The notes beneath the pieces are model-generated. The model was not told the origin of the DNA. It saw nothing but the letters and a program-made list of their open reading frames with translations, and searched no databases. A stretch of DNA of 64,000 nucleotides from contig JAPXFQ010001301.1 in NCBI GenBank assembly GCA_028564705.1, positions 372,001-436,000 of the forward strand, given 5' to 3'. This DNA is from Apricaphanius iberus. Taxonomy: Eukaryota > Chordata > Actinopteri > Cyprinodontiformes > Aphaniidae. Shown here piece after piece: positions 46,906 to 59,042 of the stretch; positions within the stretch are counted from its first letter, which is position 1, and every line of letters starts with the position of its first letter. A program made the position numbers and the translations under genes.

Positions 46906-47638
46906 GGCCTGATAGGTATAATTTCTCCTAACTTTGTTATAACGCTTCATTGACAATCCTAATAAAATGCACTCTCTTTTAATATTCAAAAACTGGCTTT
47001 AGCATAACAATGCAGCAACTAACCAGCTACCCAATTGCTGTCTTCATCCAGGTAACTTTCATTAGAGTATGTTCATATTTTTACTTCCACATGACGTTTT
47101 ACCTAATTTTACCTAACTTAACCTTTGAGCAACATCAGCAGAAAATAGGAGCTTTTCTGAACATTCTGAAGCTCAAAGAACTGTTTGATTTGTAAATACA
47201 AAATTCCACATCTGCTTCACACTTGAATAAAATGGTATCATTATACAAATATACACTGATATACTGAAAAGAAACCAGATCAGTGATGAGAGGCATTCTC
47301 TTCACTGCGCTCATACATCCTTTCAAATGTCTCAAAAGGCATCATACATTCTACCCATCCAGGGTTTTTTTGTGAACCATTTTGCATCGTTGAGTCTGAC
47401 TGTTGAGCCATGTATGCAGATAATAGTCCCTGAAGCAGAGCGGCTCTTTCTTGGCTGTACCACTACTGTCTGGGGAAACAGATCACTGCCCACAGCAACA
47501 GAGGAGTCCAAAATGATAATAAAGAACAAAGGGGTAAAAAAACACACAGTGAGGTGAGGGTAATGCTGGGGATATTAAGATAATGACAAATGTTTAGCAT
47601 CTTTCCATCTTCAGTTTGGGAGGGGGGAGGAACTACCA

Positions 47639-47716
47639 GTTACTGTTAATCTTTCAACTGTTTTGCAAAGCAAATACGGCATTTATTGAATACATTTCTG
47701 ATACAATATGAGCCAC
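47639..47716. repeat. Copy B of the 75-bp duplicated block
   Basis: About 450 bp downstream of the cnpy1 stop codon (minus strand); see 46658. Its TTTATT may serve as the cnpy1 polyadenylation signal read on the minus strand. Confidence 0.7.
47682..47687 (-). terminator. Possible polyadenylation signal of cnpy1
   Basis: AATAAA on the minus strand, about 450 bp past the cnpy1 stop. Other candidates exist, so this is tentative. Confidence 0.3.
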
Positions 47717-48134
47717 AGGTACCAATAGTGGTAGCACACCTTAACATAATAAAAAATTTACAGAACCAAAAAAGCCAAGTTAAATACATTTAGCAGCTAT
47801 TAATTATCCCAACAATCTGACGATTTTAACTTATATGGTACTATATAGATATGTTCACACCAACTGCTGTATGTCTAAGTCCTACAAGCCAGACAATATT
47901 TGAGATGTCTGTGCAGTCGGCTGGTGTGACCACACTAAAAGGGAACACAAGTTACTGTTATTTTTCCTCAGTGAAATCAGAAAGCAATGTGAATAAAAAA
48001 GACAAAAAGGAACAGTTTTTTCAACATTTTACCTTTTAATTGTTTACAAAAGTTAAATGTTAAAATCATTTTCAGAGTTTCAGACGGATGTCTGAAGAAG
48101 CTGCTCCCACCAAGGCCAAGCCAAATATCAGCCG

Positions 48135-48175
48135 CTACAGCTCGTCATTGGCCTGGCTGTCGTCTTCACAGTAAT
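48135..48175 (-). CDS. cnpy1: cnpy1 last coding exon (NDEL)
   Basis: It encodes ...[12 protein letters not shown] and TAG. The acceptor TGTACAG lies at 48176 on the minus strand. The first two bases complete an Asp codon with G from the preceding exon. It holds the last conserved Cys and the ER-retrieval tetrapeptide. Confidence 0.88.
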
Positions 48176-51100
48176 CTGTACAGAAAGGGGAACAAATAAA
48201 GGTATACGTTCACTCTAATGATGTAAAGACACAGAAAAATATGGCTTCCTATTAGATCAGTTTAGATATGACAACATTTTTGATCAGCTATAACAAGGCT
48301 GTTAGATGGCCACCGCAATTAGTTCAAGAAATAAAACTATACACAAGACTGGCTTAGTGGGAATGAGTCATGATCTTAACTTTTCCATTATGTTGTTGTT
48401 AATTCAAAAAACAACTAAGCATCCCAAGTTTTTGTCCACACAAAGTGATAGTCTCACCGTGGAGATGGTTTGTACAGTGTAATGTGCAATGCATTTTCTG
48501 GCACATGTATATTTTGCATGTAGGACAAAATTACAGAGTTGCCTTGCTGACAGATTGTGCTACATGAACTGAGGATCTCAATGCTTGTCTGTCAGTTTAG
48601 GTGGACTGCTAAACTATGAGGCACGTTACAAGAGGTTTTTCAGCAAAAGTGTTTTTCTTGGCGAGTCCGTTTGTCTTTTACACAACATCATGTCGGGGGA
48701 CGTAGGGGAGCATACACGGGGCACACTGCCATCTAAAGGACAGGCATATGTACTACAGTGGGGAGAACAAGTATTTGATACACTGGTGATTTTTGAAGTT
48801 TTCTCACTTCTAAAGCATTTAAAAATTTGTAATTTGTATCACAGGTAATTATGAGGCAAAATCAGTCTCATTAAGATTAAACTCAAGGAACGTTTTTCAC
48901 AAATGCCCATGCTCATTTGGAAATCGACATGGTCTGCTTCAAAAATGCTCATGCTCAGGTTCCCAAATATAATTTTTAAGAATACTTGTAATAAAAATTC
49001 ATATATGCACACGATGAGGTTCAAAAATGCACACAATCACTGTGCTACAGCCACAACACAAACATCATGGGAAGTCAGGGCTTTTTAATCAAGCAAACAG
49101 AACACCACACGGCCACGCAGTTTATTAAACCAGGGGAATAGATTGTGAGTCCGTGCGCACAGTTTAATAAACCGAGGAAACGGGTTAGTAATTAATGTCC
49201 ACACTTTAATAAACTGAGGAAATGGATTACTAATTACTAATTATTGCCGGGGTCTTTACATTCGGCCTACAATGAGGACGGAACATGTTAGGAGCCAAAC
49301 GATTGGCTGAAAGCGAACACGGCTGGGTAGTGATGAATTTGATTGACAGATTCCTTAGCCAATGGTGGCATTTATTGTCTCTTCATGCTTGATGAGTCTC
49401 AGAACTCATCACACGGAATTCTCTCACAAATGCAGAAAGGTTCACAAATGAGAAGGTGTGGGTTCATGCATATTCAGGGATTTGTATGATCTGTGAGTAT
49501 ATATTTGAAGCTTCTCTCAAATTTTTATTTGTGAAACAGCTTGTGTGCATTTTTGAAACAGATTGTGTGCGTTTGTGAAACAGAGGGTGCATTTTTCAAC
49601 CTCATCGTGTGCATTTGTGAATTTATATTACAAGTATTCATGAAAATTATATTTGTGAACCTGAGCATGTGCATTTGTGAAACAGGCCGTGTGCATTTCC
49701 GAATGAGCATGTGCATTTGTGAACAACACTGCTTGAGTTGATTCTTAATGAGACTGATTTTGCCTCATAGGTACTCTTCAACTGGGAGGGACGGAATCTA
49801 AAACATAAAAGCAGAAAAATCACAGAAGATGATTTATAAAATAACAAATTTCCATTTTATTGTGTGACATAAGTATTTAATACATTTGAGAAAAAACAAA
49901 CTCAATATTTGGTACAAATTCTTTGTAATTACAGAGATCAGACGTTTTCTTTAGTTCTTCACCAGGTTTTCACACACTGCAGCAGGGATTTTGGCCCACT
50001 CCTCCATACAGATCTTCTCCAGAGTGTTCAGCTTTCGGGGCTGTTGCTGGGCAACAATGACTTTCAGCTCTCCAAAGATTTTCTTTTGGATTCAGGTCTA
50101 GAGACTGGCTAGGCCACACCAGGACCTTGAGATGCTTCCTATGGAGCCACTCCTTAGATGCCCTGGCCGTGTGTTTCGGGTCGTTGTCATGCTGGAAGAC
50201 CCAGCCATGACCCATCTTCAATGCTCTTATTGAGTGAAGGAGATTGTTGGCCAAGATCTCACTATGGCCCCATCCATCCTCCCCTTAATGTGGTGTAGTC
50301 GTCCCATTCCCTTTACAGAAAAGCATTCCCAAAGAATGCTTCACAGTTGGGATGCTGTTCATCCTTCTTTCTCCAAACACAGCGAGTGGAGTTTAGACCA
50401 AAAAGCTCCACTTTTAAGACCACATGACCTTCTCCGAATGTTCCTCTGGATTATCCAGATGGTCATTGACAAACTTCAGACAGGCCTTGACATGCGCTGG
50501 CTTGAGCAAGAACCTGTCATGCACTGCAGGATTTTAATCCATGACGGCGGAATATGTTACTGATGGTTTTCTTTGAGACTGTGGTCCTAGCTCTATTCAG
50601 GTCATTTACCAGTCCTGCTGTGTGGTTCTGGGTTCATCCATCACTGTCCTCATGATCATTGATGCCCCACAAGGAGAGAACTTGCATGGTGCTCCAGACC
50701 GAGTGAGATTGACCGTTGTTTTGAACTTCTTCCATTTTTTTAAATTATTGCACCAACAGCCATTGTAGAGAGGTTGAAGGTTGTTTGAGAGTGTGGACAG
50801 GTGTGTTTTATACAGGTAATGAGATCATACAGGTGCAGTTAATACAGGTAATGAGTGGAGAACAGGAGGGCTTCTTAAAGAAGAACTAACAGGTCTGTGG
50901 GAAACTAAATTCTTACTGGTTGATGCAATTAAATACTTTGTCATGCAAAAAAAAAATGAATTAATAATTTAAAAATCATCATCATCATCTTCAGGTTTGT
51001 TTTAGTTTCTGTCCCTCACAGTTGAAAAGTACCTTTGATACAAAGTACAGACCTCTACATGCTTTGTATGTGGGGTAAACTTAAAAAAAAATCAGCAGTG

Positions 51101-54100
51101 TATCAAATACTTGTTTCCCCCATTGAACATCGTTTTCAATGAGATCATATCGCATGCCCTGATGTGTAAACACAGTGTCATATTCACTCACAAATTCAAA
51201 CAAAAATGCCAATGCTGTCGTGTAAACTGCTCCTAAACGGAGCCTGCAGTTAAGACTGACTATTAACAGTTTAGTTTGAAAGCCAAACTGCTGCACTGAA
51301 ATTTATGTAGGGCTACCAGAGTTAAAGGGACTGAATACCACACTCTTTTAGGGGTTATTGCTAAGGAAAAAAAGTAAAATTATAATAAAAAACCCTCTTC
51401 AACTCATGAACTACTTTATGTTGGACTATCACATGAAATCCAAATAAATAACATTATTCCTAGAGCTTAACTTGTCAAAATAAAATAAAAATTAGAAAAT
51501 TTACTAGTATAATCTTGTCTGTCTCTGTGGTACTTAAAAGGCTGGTGAACACCATTTAAATGTGGAAAGGCTTGCTTCTGCACCAATTTAACAAAAAAAA
51601 GTCATGTATTGTAATGTAACTTTTAAATCTTAAATTAATTGCTTTATGTTGAGAAGGTGTCTATATTCTTCTCTTCTTTTCTTCATTTAACTGATACAGT
51701 CAGACTAAAAGGCGGTGACGAGTTTAAAAGTACGTTTTGGAAACAGGACTGAGAGACTTTTCAATATGACTTGTTTATGTTAGATATCCTTAAAACCTAC
51801 ATTCATGCTTCACATTAGCGCTTTCAAGGGAAACATGTGCCACTCTTCCTTTCATGTGTCAGCTTGAGACGCTGGTTGTACAGATTCTATTGATTTTAGC
51901 TACACTGCTATACTACCTGTCTGAACCTTCAACCCACATAATCCTTCTGATAAGCAAACAACTGGAGAGGCAGTAGCCAATCATCAGCCGGTCTCACTCA
52001 AAGCTGTTGTTATTATTGAAGAAACAGCAGGAGTTGGAGGAGAGAAGGCAGGAAGCCTCAGAGCAGGTTTAGTGGGCCCAGAGAAACGGAGAAATTTCTT
52101 TCAAACTGTAGAAACAATTGTGGATGTTAAAAGACTTGCATTCCTCATGGGTGTTTCGGCCATGCCTGTATGTCTAATTTTATAATAAACACAAATTCGC
52201 ATCAAACTGAAACTAATGTTCCCATCTAAATATCGTTTGCCCTGGAAAGGACTGATCCAGAGACATAATTTATCTGCAGCTGTTAGACTATATAACCACA
52301 ACTGCTCCCAACAAACCTAAATGTTTATATCACTGCTGTCAATTGAACTAATTCACCAATGAACATTTCTGATGCTGGAATTTGCACATGACCCCCCCCC
52401 CCCCCCCCAAGTTTATATATGCAAACTTTTGGAAATAATATATTTACTTTTTTAATGTACAATTACATGCACATTCTCTACATATTTCTAAATATTTTTT
52501 AATTATTTAAATATCTTTAAAGTATCCTGCTTTTTTGCACATTACTGGGTATGCTACTTAGTACACACACAGTACTCTGGTTTGTGTAACTCTGAATTTA
52601 TGAGTCTAGAAAAATATGTACATGATGGACAGGTTTTTTTTTATACATTCCCACTTCTGAGTATTAATACATTTTTGTATTTCCTGCCACTTTGCTGCTG
52701 TTACAACAAAATGTTCCCTTGTGGGACAATACAGGATTGTATCTATTCTATAGGCCTTGGTGTACAGGATTTTAATCCAAACTGCTTTTTATCTGATTGG
52801 ATCGCTTTGCCTGTCTTTACAGATACAGATGAATGAAAATCTTTATTTATTTGTTATTCAAAGATTGTACAGTTAGAGTGAACATTTATGTAGGGTTAAT
52901 TCAGTTTTATTTATTTATTAATTTTTATCATTTGTGCTACTTTGCATGTCATGAGACAGCCACAAATCCATAAACCTGTTGAATTATTAAAGGAAAGCCC
53001 CATGAAAAGATTTGTTGCTCATAATTTTAGGTAATGGACATTGAATCAGAAAAAGAACCAACTATCTGCAACACTGTTTCAAAAAGATTCTACTTTATAT
53101 ACGGTCAAAGAAAGAATACTGACGAGAAGAAAGAACAGATGATCTACCTGAGACTTTGCTGCATAACTTCTTCTTCACATTTTCTTCTTCACGGCCAAGC
53201 AAAGAGACAATGTCGTCTTCCAGCTCTTCCACCAGTGTTTCACACTGCCAAGAAAAACAGACACAGATATGGCTCTGTCTGAGGGACACACTGGCCTGAG
53301 TTAGCTCAGCCATGCAAACATAAACACACATTGATTAATATTCCTGTATGCACATTTCAGAGTTGGACGGTGCTGGTTGGCGATAGTTGCTCTTTTTCCA
53401 CTGGGGTCGGAACGGTCTGGAATGGGTGGATTCAGATCCTTTCTCATCTGTTTCAATTACTTGGGTCCGGTAAGGGCTGACTTATCTTTTTTGAATACCT
53501 CTGGCTTAGTCCGAAGCGTGTTGAAGCGACCCAATACCGCCTTCACACCGGTTAGTAGGACAGCTAGATCCAAACCAGAACCAGAAACAGTCAAATCCCC
53601 GCCCACGTACTGATGTGTCGCACTGAGGCGCCGATGCGGACTAGTGTGCAAACAGCTGGGTTTTAAGTTTAAAGTATCAACTTTCGTCTGTTTGAGCGAT
53701 TTGATGCCTGGATGGACCAACTAACCGGTGTGAACGTGGCATTACACGACCATCAATGGACGGATTGATCCAGTTAAGTGATGTGATCTCACTTCTACCT
53801 AGCAGTGTTAGCCAATAATTGGCCTGGCGTTGTTTGTTTGAAGTCATATCACTGAATGGTGATGCATGGCTTCCAGAGAGTTCAAAATATTGATGGGGGA
53901 AACTAAATAAATCAAAGTGTGAATAACAGGCCGTGAAAGATCACAATGACTGGAGTTGGGCTGACTGCAAGCACAAAAAGTGCTTTGCAGAAATGAACGG
54001 CCTGTATGTTGAAAGACAAGTGAGCAGCAGGAGAGAGTGGGCTAGATACCGGCTGCAGCTTAAGCATCCTGAACATTGCAAAACTGTGAGTAATGGATAC

Positions 54101-57100
54101 TATTTGTCAGGTCGCCAAGAGGAATGGAGCTGTGATCAGGACTGCTATTGTGTTCCACAAGCAGGTTTGCGCAGGCTCTCATCAGGTAGAGCAGGCAAAG
54201 TCAGCATGAGCCAGCATGGAGAAGTCTGAGGTGTTATAGACAAGGAAGGCTGATAGCTCCTGGTAACAGCAGAGAAGCATGAGATCTCCAAGGTGATCAG
54301 AGAGCGAGGGTTGGCTGGATGGATCAGGTTGGAAGGCCTGTTATATCCTAGGATATCCATATGGTTGTGATGCTTCTAGTGTTATATATTATGTTAGAGC
54401 TTTTATCCAGTCATATTTCACTAACAGTCAGTTGGATAGCTAATCAGCTCTCCAGTCTGTGACAGCAAGGCCTGCTAGAAGGAGCTACACTGAAGTTGGA
54501 ATGTACGTGTCCTCTGATTGGATAAGCACCCATGATGGCCTGAATGGCAGAATAGAATAAAATATCTGAACTGATGCTTTGTCCACATGTAGCTGGGTAT
54601 CTCACAAAATGGACATATTTTTCTATGGTTTGGCCTGTCATCGACACATAAACACTGATTTTCGCCACCAAAAACAAATCTTTCAAAAAACTCAGCCTAA
54701 GTAAAGATCTGTGTTTTCGCCGTTTTATGTGTCTGTGTGTGGAAGGATGAAACCGGGGTTTTAAAGATCCACTCCGATGAAAATCTGTTTTTTCGTGTTG
54801 TTAAACTGTTTGTGTCATTTTCTGATGCTAGAGGACATATCTTAAGAAAATTAAGCTAAAGATTGCATTTCTGAGTATTATTTAACACATCAGTGCGCGT
54901 TTGTAGAAGGCACTAAAACACAGTCTAAAACAGACTGCTTTTGTGACGTAGCAACGCCACTAGGACGGTCACAAGCTGCTGCGGGACGTCCTCCGGGCCA
55001 ATGTCTCCATCCACAACACAGCTCTGAATTGATAATTTTGGGTCACTCACAGCCATCGGGAGGTGCTAATTTGCATTCTAGCTCCACAGGAGAGGAGGTG
55101 AAAAGAATCTATATAAGGAGCCTCGATTTTTCCTTCTTCAAAGCTAGCCTTCATCCGGGCTTGCTCAAGGGAAGACGAGCATCAAAGACCTTCTTTCGCT
55201 GTCGAAGGAAAGCACGAGTTTCTGGGAGAAACTCCAAGGGACTAGAAACTGCCAACACCAGCTGAAACGCAAACATTGATGGAACAAGTCCATTGTTTTA
55301 TCCTCAAAGCCTGCCGAAACCTTCCCTGAGTTGCAGACCTCCTGAGAGGAGAAACAGGAGCCGACCCACGTGGAGTGGGACATGAACCAGCCGAAGCCGC
55401 ATTCGTTCACCGCCACAGAGCCGATAAGGTGGATGCCGAGCTGGAGAGCTCAAGAAAGTTACTGTTCCAGTTAATGCCGGAGCCGATCGCTACATAGCTG
55501 AGCCAGAGGGAGCCGACGTCCGAAGTCAGAAGCTTCCGGCGATACTAGCCTGCTAACTAGTTTAGCAATCCTTTGTTAGCCTGCTGGCTAACGCCATTTG
55601 GAGCCCCCCCGCCTTATCGACACGGAGAAGCCTTGAGAACTTTAATCGTTCTATGATGTCTGTTCTGGACAGAGGAAAAATTTGTTTAGGATGGCTATCT
55701 GTTTACCAGTGTTTTAAAAGATTTTTCAGACAAAGAGATGTTTTAAAGCCTGTAATTTGAGTTACTCAATCCGACAGGAGTTTTCGGTTTCTTTGTTTAA
55801 TGTTTAATAAATGTATTAGAGTGGCTAATGGATAATTTGATCATTTTTAAATAAAACGTTTCTTAACCTAAAGAATAATTTATTTTCCCTACATTGTTTA
55901 TTGGTTAAGGCATAAATCAATGGTCCTAATTAATTAAACGGATCACAGTTAGTCTACTAATTTAGCTTTCATTCCAGCATTGCAAAAGCCTTGGTCTTTA
56001 AAGCAACCAGATTCATACAAAACTGAAATCAGAATATATGGTTTCTATTTTTATTGCATAATTATCCATTCATTGTTCTTTTATTCTGGTTATTCATTTG
56101 TTTGATAAATAGTCTAGCTTGGATGATTAAACGTTTGTCTTATTTTTCGTCTTTTGTAAATAAACTTTTATATTTTGGAAAGTAACTGTCCACTATTCGG
56201 CATGCACAGATAGTGGCAAAGTTTATGTTCAACACACATCTAGAGCAAACTCCTTTTTTATTCAAATCATCGTCATTTGGGCCAGTGCTATACTACTAGA
56301 GACTGATATATTTCGCTATTAATATAGTTCCCGACTTGTCAGCTGGTGCCCCGTTAATAATAAGTTCCATAAATTATAAATCTTATTGATTGCCATAAGC
56401 AATCACTTAACTATTCATAGCTAAATAGCTGAATTCATTCTAAATACCCAACACTAATGAGGCAGTGAATCTAGGTCCTAGAAAATGGCACAGGTTTTGT
56501 GGCTTTAGCTTAAAACTGCATAATAATAATTTAAAGACGACTGAGAACATTTTAAGATAGCTCAAAAGATTATCAGAGTGGGTCTTTAAGTGCTTCAATG
56601 TCACTGTCCACAGCAAAAAATGATCAAATTTCACTTGTGTTACATGTTTACGCTCAGAAACAGCATTTATGCCCTCAGAGCTGTGTTAGTATTATCGACT
56701 GTCAAAACGTTTTTTGCTCGCTTGTTTTTACAAGCTCTCTGCTTTGCAGCTTCAATTTTGGATGTTGATAAGAGGTTAAATTCTGCTTGATATTTCAGAC
56801 GTCTAGTATACAGAGTGTGGGACAGAGAAGTAGAATATTTTACATCTATTTCCTTTTTTCTGCTGAACCCAAAATACATTTTCATACATTTTTGGTAAAT
56901 TTTCGGTGTACCGCCAAGCCCTAGTTAGTATAGAGCTGTGGACAACACATGACTCTCAGAGCGTACGCGCCATGCTCCCAGGCATGAATATATTCAAATG
57001 AATGTCGGCGGCTGAGATTTTACAAAGTCTGAGTTTATTTCCCATTTTAAAATGGGAGATATTATTGTATATACTGTGAAAATAAAAGGATAAAACATTT

Positions 57101-58105
57101 TCGATACTTACCATGCCCCAGGATACTTTTTGTAACTTCATAAGCTGTTGGAGCGGACCTTTTACTGGACCTGAGATACCCTGAGATACTATTTTTAGGT
57201 AGAATCAGGGTTAGATATCGAGATCCAGATCTGGACTCTTCCTGTCAAAGATTGCGCTGTTATCGCAGGCAGTGTAAGTGGAGCAACAGGCAGACAGGTT
57301 GTGCTTTTTATGTGTGTCAATATTTGACCATTAATCAGTCATTGCTTCAGAAAAAAAATTACATCTTAGTCTGTTCCTCGCTGTGATCACAAGACATGTA
57401 AACAGCAGCATGCAGACATCAGAAAGATTATGACTGTGCAAAGTTTTACGAGATGTTTACTTGTTGTCGTTATGTGAGCAACAAGACAGAACAAGACAGA
57501 AAATCTCCACCTGTTGGACCATGTGCCCACAAATTAATCACACGAATCTCACGTCTGCTGGAACAGTGCAGAGACAGCACAAACACAACCATGCTTTTCA
57601 CTACATTCAGTACATAAGTACATTAGAATCTGAGATCTGTGCTCTAAGTGCTTTTCTAGTTTGTTAGTTTGTCTGCCTGTTAGCAACATAACTCAGAAAC
57701 GTAGACAGATTTTGATTGCTTTGAAAACTTACAAACACGTGTCTCACATCAGACACCAGCTGTTATACAACAGCTTTTATGCAACAGAAGAACCAAGATC
57801 TCCTCAGCAACAAGTTCAATCTGTTCAAATAGAACTATCATGTATGTCACAACTATATTGTGTTCAACAGTTAAATGATGTTGTGTACTTACTGCAAATT
57901 TCAGATCATTGGATGCCTCGGGTCCATCAAACTGAAAGTTTTTGAAGTCTGGAAAATCTACCGAGGATTCACTGTTTCTCGGAGCAAATCTCCTGTACAG
58001 TTTGTTGTGAGTATCAGGGTCAACGTAAAGGGCATAGTCGTTCATGCTGTTGCACACCCCGTCCAAGAGCTCGCTGAGGTGGGTTTCTGAGCGAGCAAAT
58101 GGGAC
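48135..58105 (-). CDS. cnpy1: Canopy1 (cnpy1), 3' three coding exons; 5' end not seen
   Basis: Canopy proteins are saposin-like ER proteins; in zebrafish Canopy1 supports Fgf receptor maturation and signalling at the midbrain-hindbrain boundary. Minus-strand exons 58105-57893, 53244-53148 and 48175-48135 join in frame (351 nt, 116 residues plus stop). Landmarks are [18 protein letters not shown], the RNSES turn, [27 protein letters not shown] and the C-terminal NDEL, an ER-retrieval signal. Four conserved saposin-type Cys (VC, CET, LCS, YC) are visible. The missing N-terminus should contain the signal peptide and the YCxxC pair. All junctions are GT-AG. The gene converges on en2, as in other vertebrates. 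Paralogue choice (cnpy1 over cnpy2) rests mainly on en2 linkage. Confidence 0.9.
48851..49768. mobile_element. 918-bp element with roughly 200-bp terminal inverted repeats, nested in Tc1
   Basis: It starts ATGAGGCAAAATCAGTCTCA and ends with the inverse. Arms at about 48851-49038 and 49561-49768 match over most of their length. Flanks AGGTAATT and AGGTACTC agree at 6 of 8 positions, suggesting an 8-bp target duplication. Arms contain repeated CACAAATGCACA-type units; a short minisatellite of about 22-bp units lies at 49530-49600. Non-coding; superfamily unknown. Confidence 0.7.
49950..50800 (-). pseudogene. Tc1 transposase remnant
   Basis: The frame at 49970-50254 contains [20 protein letters not shown] and [15 protein letters not shown], the second and third catalytic blocks of the DDE domain (HDNDPKH and NPxENLW). 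Upstream, the DNA still resembles Tc1 but frames are broken by deletions. Confidence 0.85.
51126..53147. other. Intronic DNA beyond the Tc1 element
   Basis: No exon-like or named repeat signal beyond the poly-C run at 52392-52408. Confidence 0.45.
53148..53244 (-). CDS. cnpy1: cnpy1 penultimate coding exon
   Basis: It encodes 32 residues plus one base: [20 protein letters not shown] and [12 protein letters not shown], matching CNPY2 CESIVEEYEDELIEFFSREADNV-KLCSK. Acceptor TTGGCAG and donor GTAGATC, both minus strand. Confidence 0.93.
53245..57892 (-). other. cnpy1 intron with LTR-like block
   Basis: 4.6 kb. At 53395 a TTTTTCCACTGGGGTCGG motif resembles MITE ends like those at 60438. A TATA-containing block starts near 55109. 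A donor-like GTAAGT on the minus strand near 57112 has no convincing exon. Confidence 0.5.
54990..56200 (+). mobile_element. Possible solo LTR or retroelement promoter block
   Basis: TCTATATAAGG at about 55107-55117 is followed by about 700 bp of GC-balanced non-coding sequence and then AATAAA-type signals near 55805, 55850 and 56158. This order (TATA, transcript start, polyadenylation signal) is what a long LTR would show. I cannot define TG...CA ends or a target duplication. Confidence 0.3.
57893..58105 (-). CDS. cnpy1: cnpy1 internal coding exon (first visible)
   Basis: 213 bp, 71 codons, phase 0 at both ends. It starts [14 protein letters not shown] (CNPY2: VPYARSEAHLTELLEE) and ends ASNDLKFA. 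The donor GTAAGT is strong; the acceptor GATGCTAG follows a T-rich tract. Together with the next exon it covers most of the saposin-like helices. Confidence 0.94.
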
Positions 58106-58369
58106 CTAGCATCAAAAAAAAAAAAAAAAAAGAGGAATAAATGAAGAGTTGGCACTATTGGATCTTTTGTCCAAATGTTTCATCACAACTAATAATGAGC
58201 CATAACTGTTTGATTTAAAAAATAAATAAAAACATGAATTATTTTACTTTTGATTTCTTTTTTACCTTTAAATGCTAAAAAATAAAGTAATACTCATTGC
58301 AATCTGCTGGGATTCCTTACATAGAAAACTTAACTGACAAAAATGTTTGTATAATTGTATTGAAATGAC

Positions 58370-58440
58370 TTTTGTTCTAAAGTGCCTTGAGATGACATTT
58401 GTTGTGAATTGCGCTATACAAAAAATTTAAGTGAACTGAA
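58370..58440 (+). mobile_element. L2-like LINE 3' tail
   Basis: AAAGTGCCTTGAGATGACAT followed by TTGTTGTGAATTGCGCTATA is the same tail as at 16563 in the opposite orientation, here almost alone. Confidence 0.75.
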
Positions 58441-59029
58441 AGTGAATTTAAAAGAAAGAAACAAAGTAGTATAGAAAAAGACAAACTATGTGTAACTCAT
58501 GTTAGATCCAAAATATAAAGATGCACCCATACATTAAAATATGGGCATAGGGAGACATTTTTTCTGACATGTTTGAGTCAATTGTCAGGCTAATCTGAGC
58601 AAGAAAAAACATAGGTCACTTTTTCCCCAAAAAACATTTGGTGCAACTTATCCAAAATCTTTTTCCCTCTTTGAATTGAGTTACATTATTGAATCGAAAT
58701 TGGGTGTTGCACAAAATTAGTGTGAGAATCCCCAACGCTCCCCAGGCTGCTTGATGTCTAACATTTTCAACCATCCAGATCTTTCTCAAATGTTGTAATA
58801 ATATGGCACAAACTCAAATTATGCCGGGAGAAAAAAAAGACAACTATATTTCAAAGGAGGATGTTTGGTTGGACCCAGGCTACATAAAGTGTTGACTTAT
58901 GTTGAAGAACAAAAGCAGCCATATTGATAGTTGTTATTAAGGTCTGAGATGAGACAGAGTCAGCAGAGCAACACCACAGGGCTTTGGTAGGTCATCAGTG
59001 TGACCTCTTGCTTCCGCTCTGTTTTATTA

Positions 59030-59042
59030 GTTGCATGGTAAC
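59030..59042. promoter_or_regulatory. RFX/X-box-like site
   Basis: GTTGCATGGTAAC matches the RFX consensus with one change in the left half-site. Within cnpy1 flanking or intronic DNA; function not shown. Confidence 0.25.

Larger units (their letters stand above)
48756..51125 (-). mobile_element. Tc1/mariner transposon, decayed, interrupted by another element
   Basis: The 5' terminus CAGTGGGGAGAACAAGTATT follows TA. The 3' terminus, inverted, reads CAATGGGGGAAACAAGTATT with the shared GATACACTG behind it. The transposase remnant is on the minus strand (49950-50800). Without the 918-bp insert the element is about 1.45 kb, the usual Tc1 size. Confidence 0.85.
48176..53147 (-). other. Last cnpy1 intron, with nested transposons
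   Basis: 5.0 kb. It holds the Tc1 element (48756-51125) with a second element inside it. A poly-C tract of about 17 nt sits at 52392-52408. The rest shows no exon-like signal. Confidence 0.75.

Noticed and set aside
57110..57175. Possible extra minus-strand exon ending at a GTAAGT near 57112
   Set aside because: It lies between two cnpy1 exons that already join in phase, and its residues match nothing in canopy proteins.
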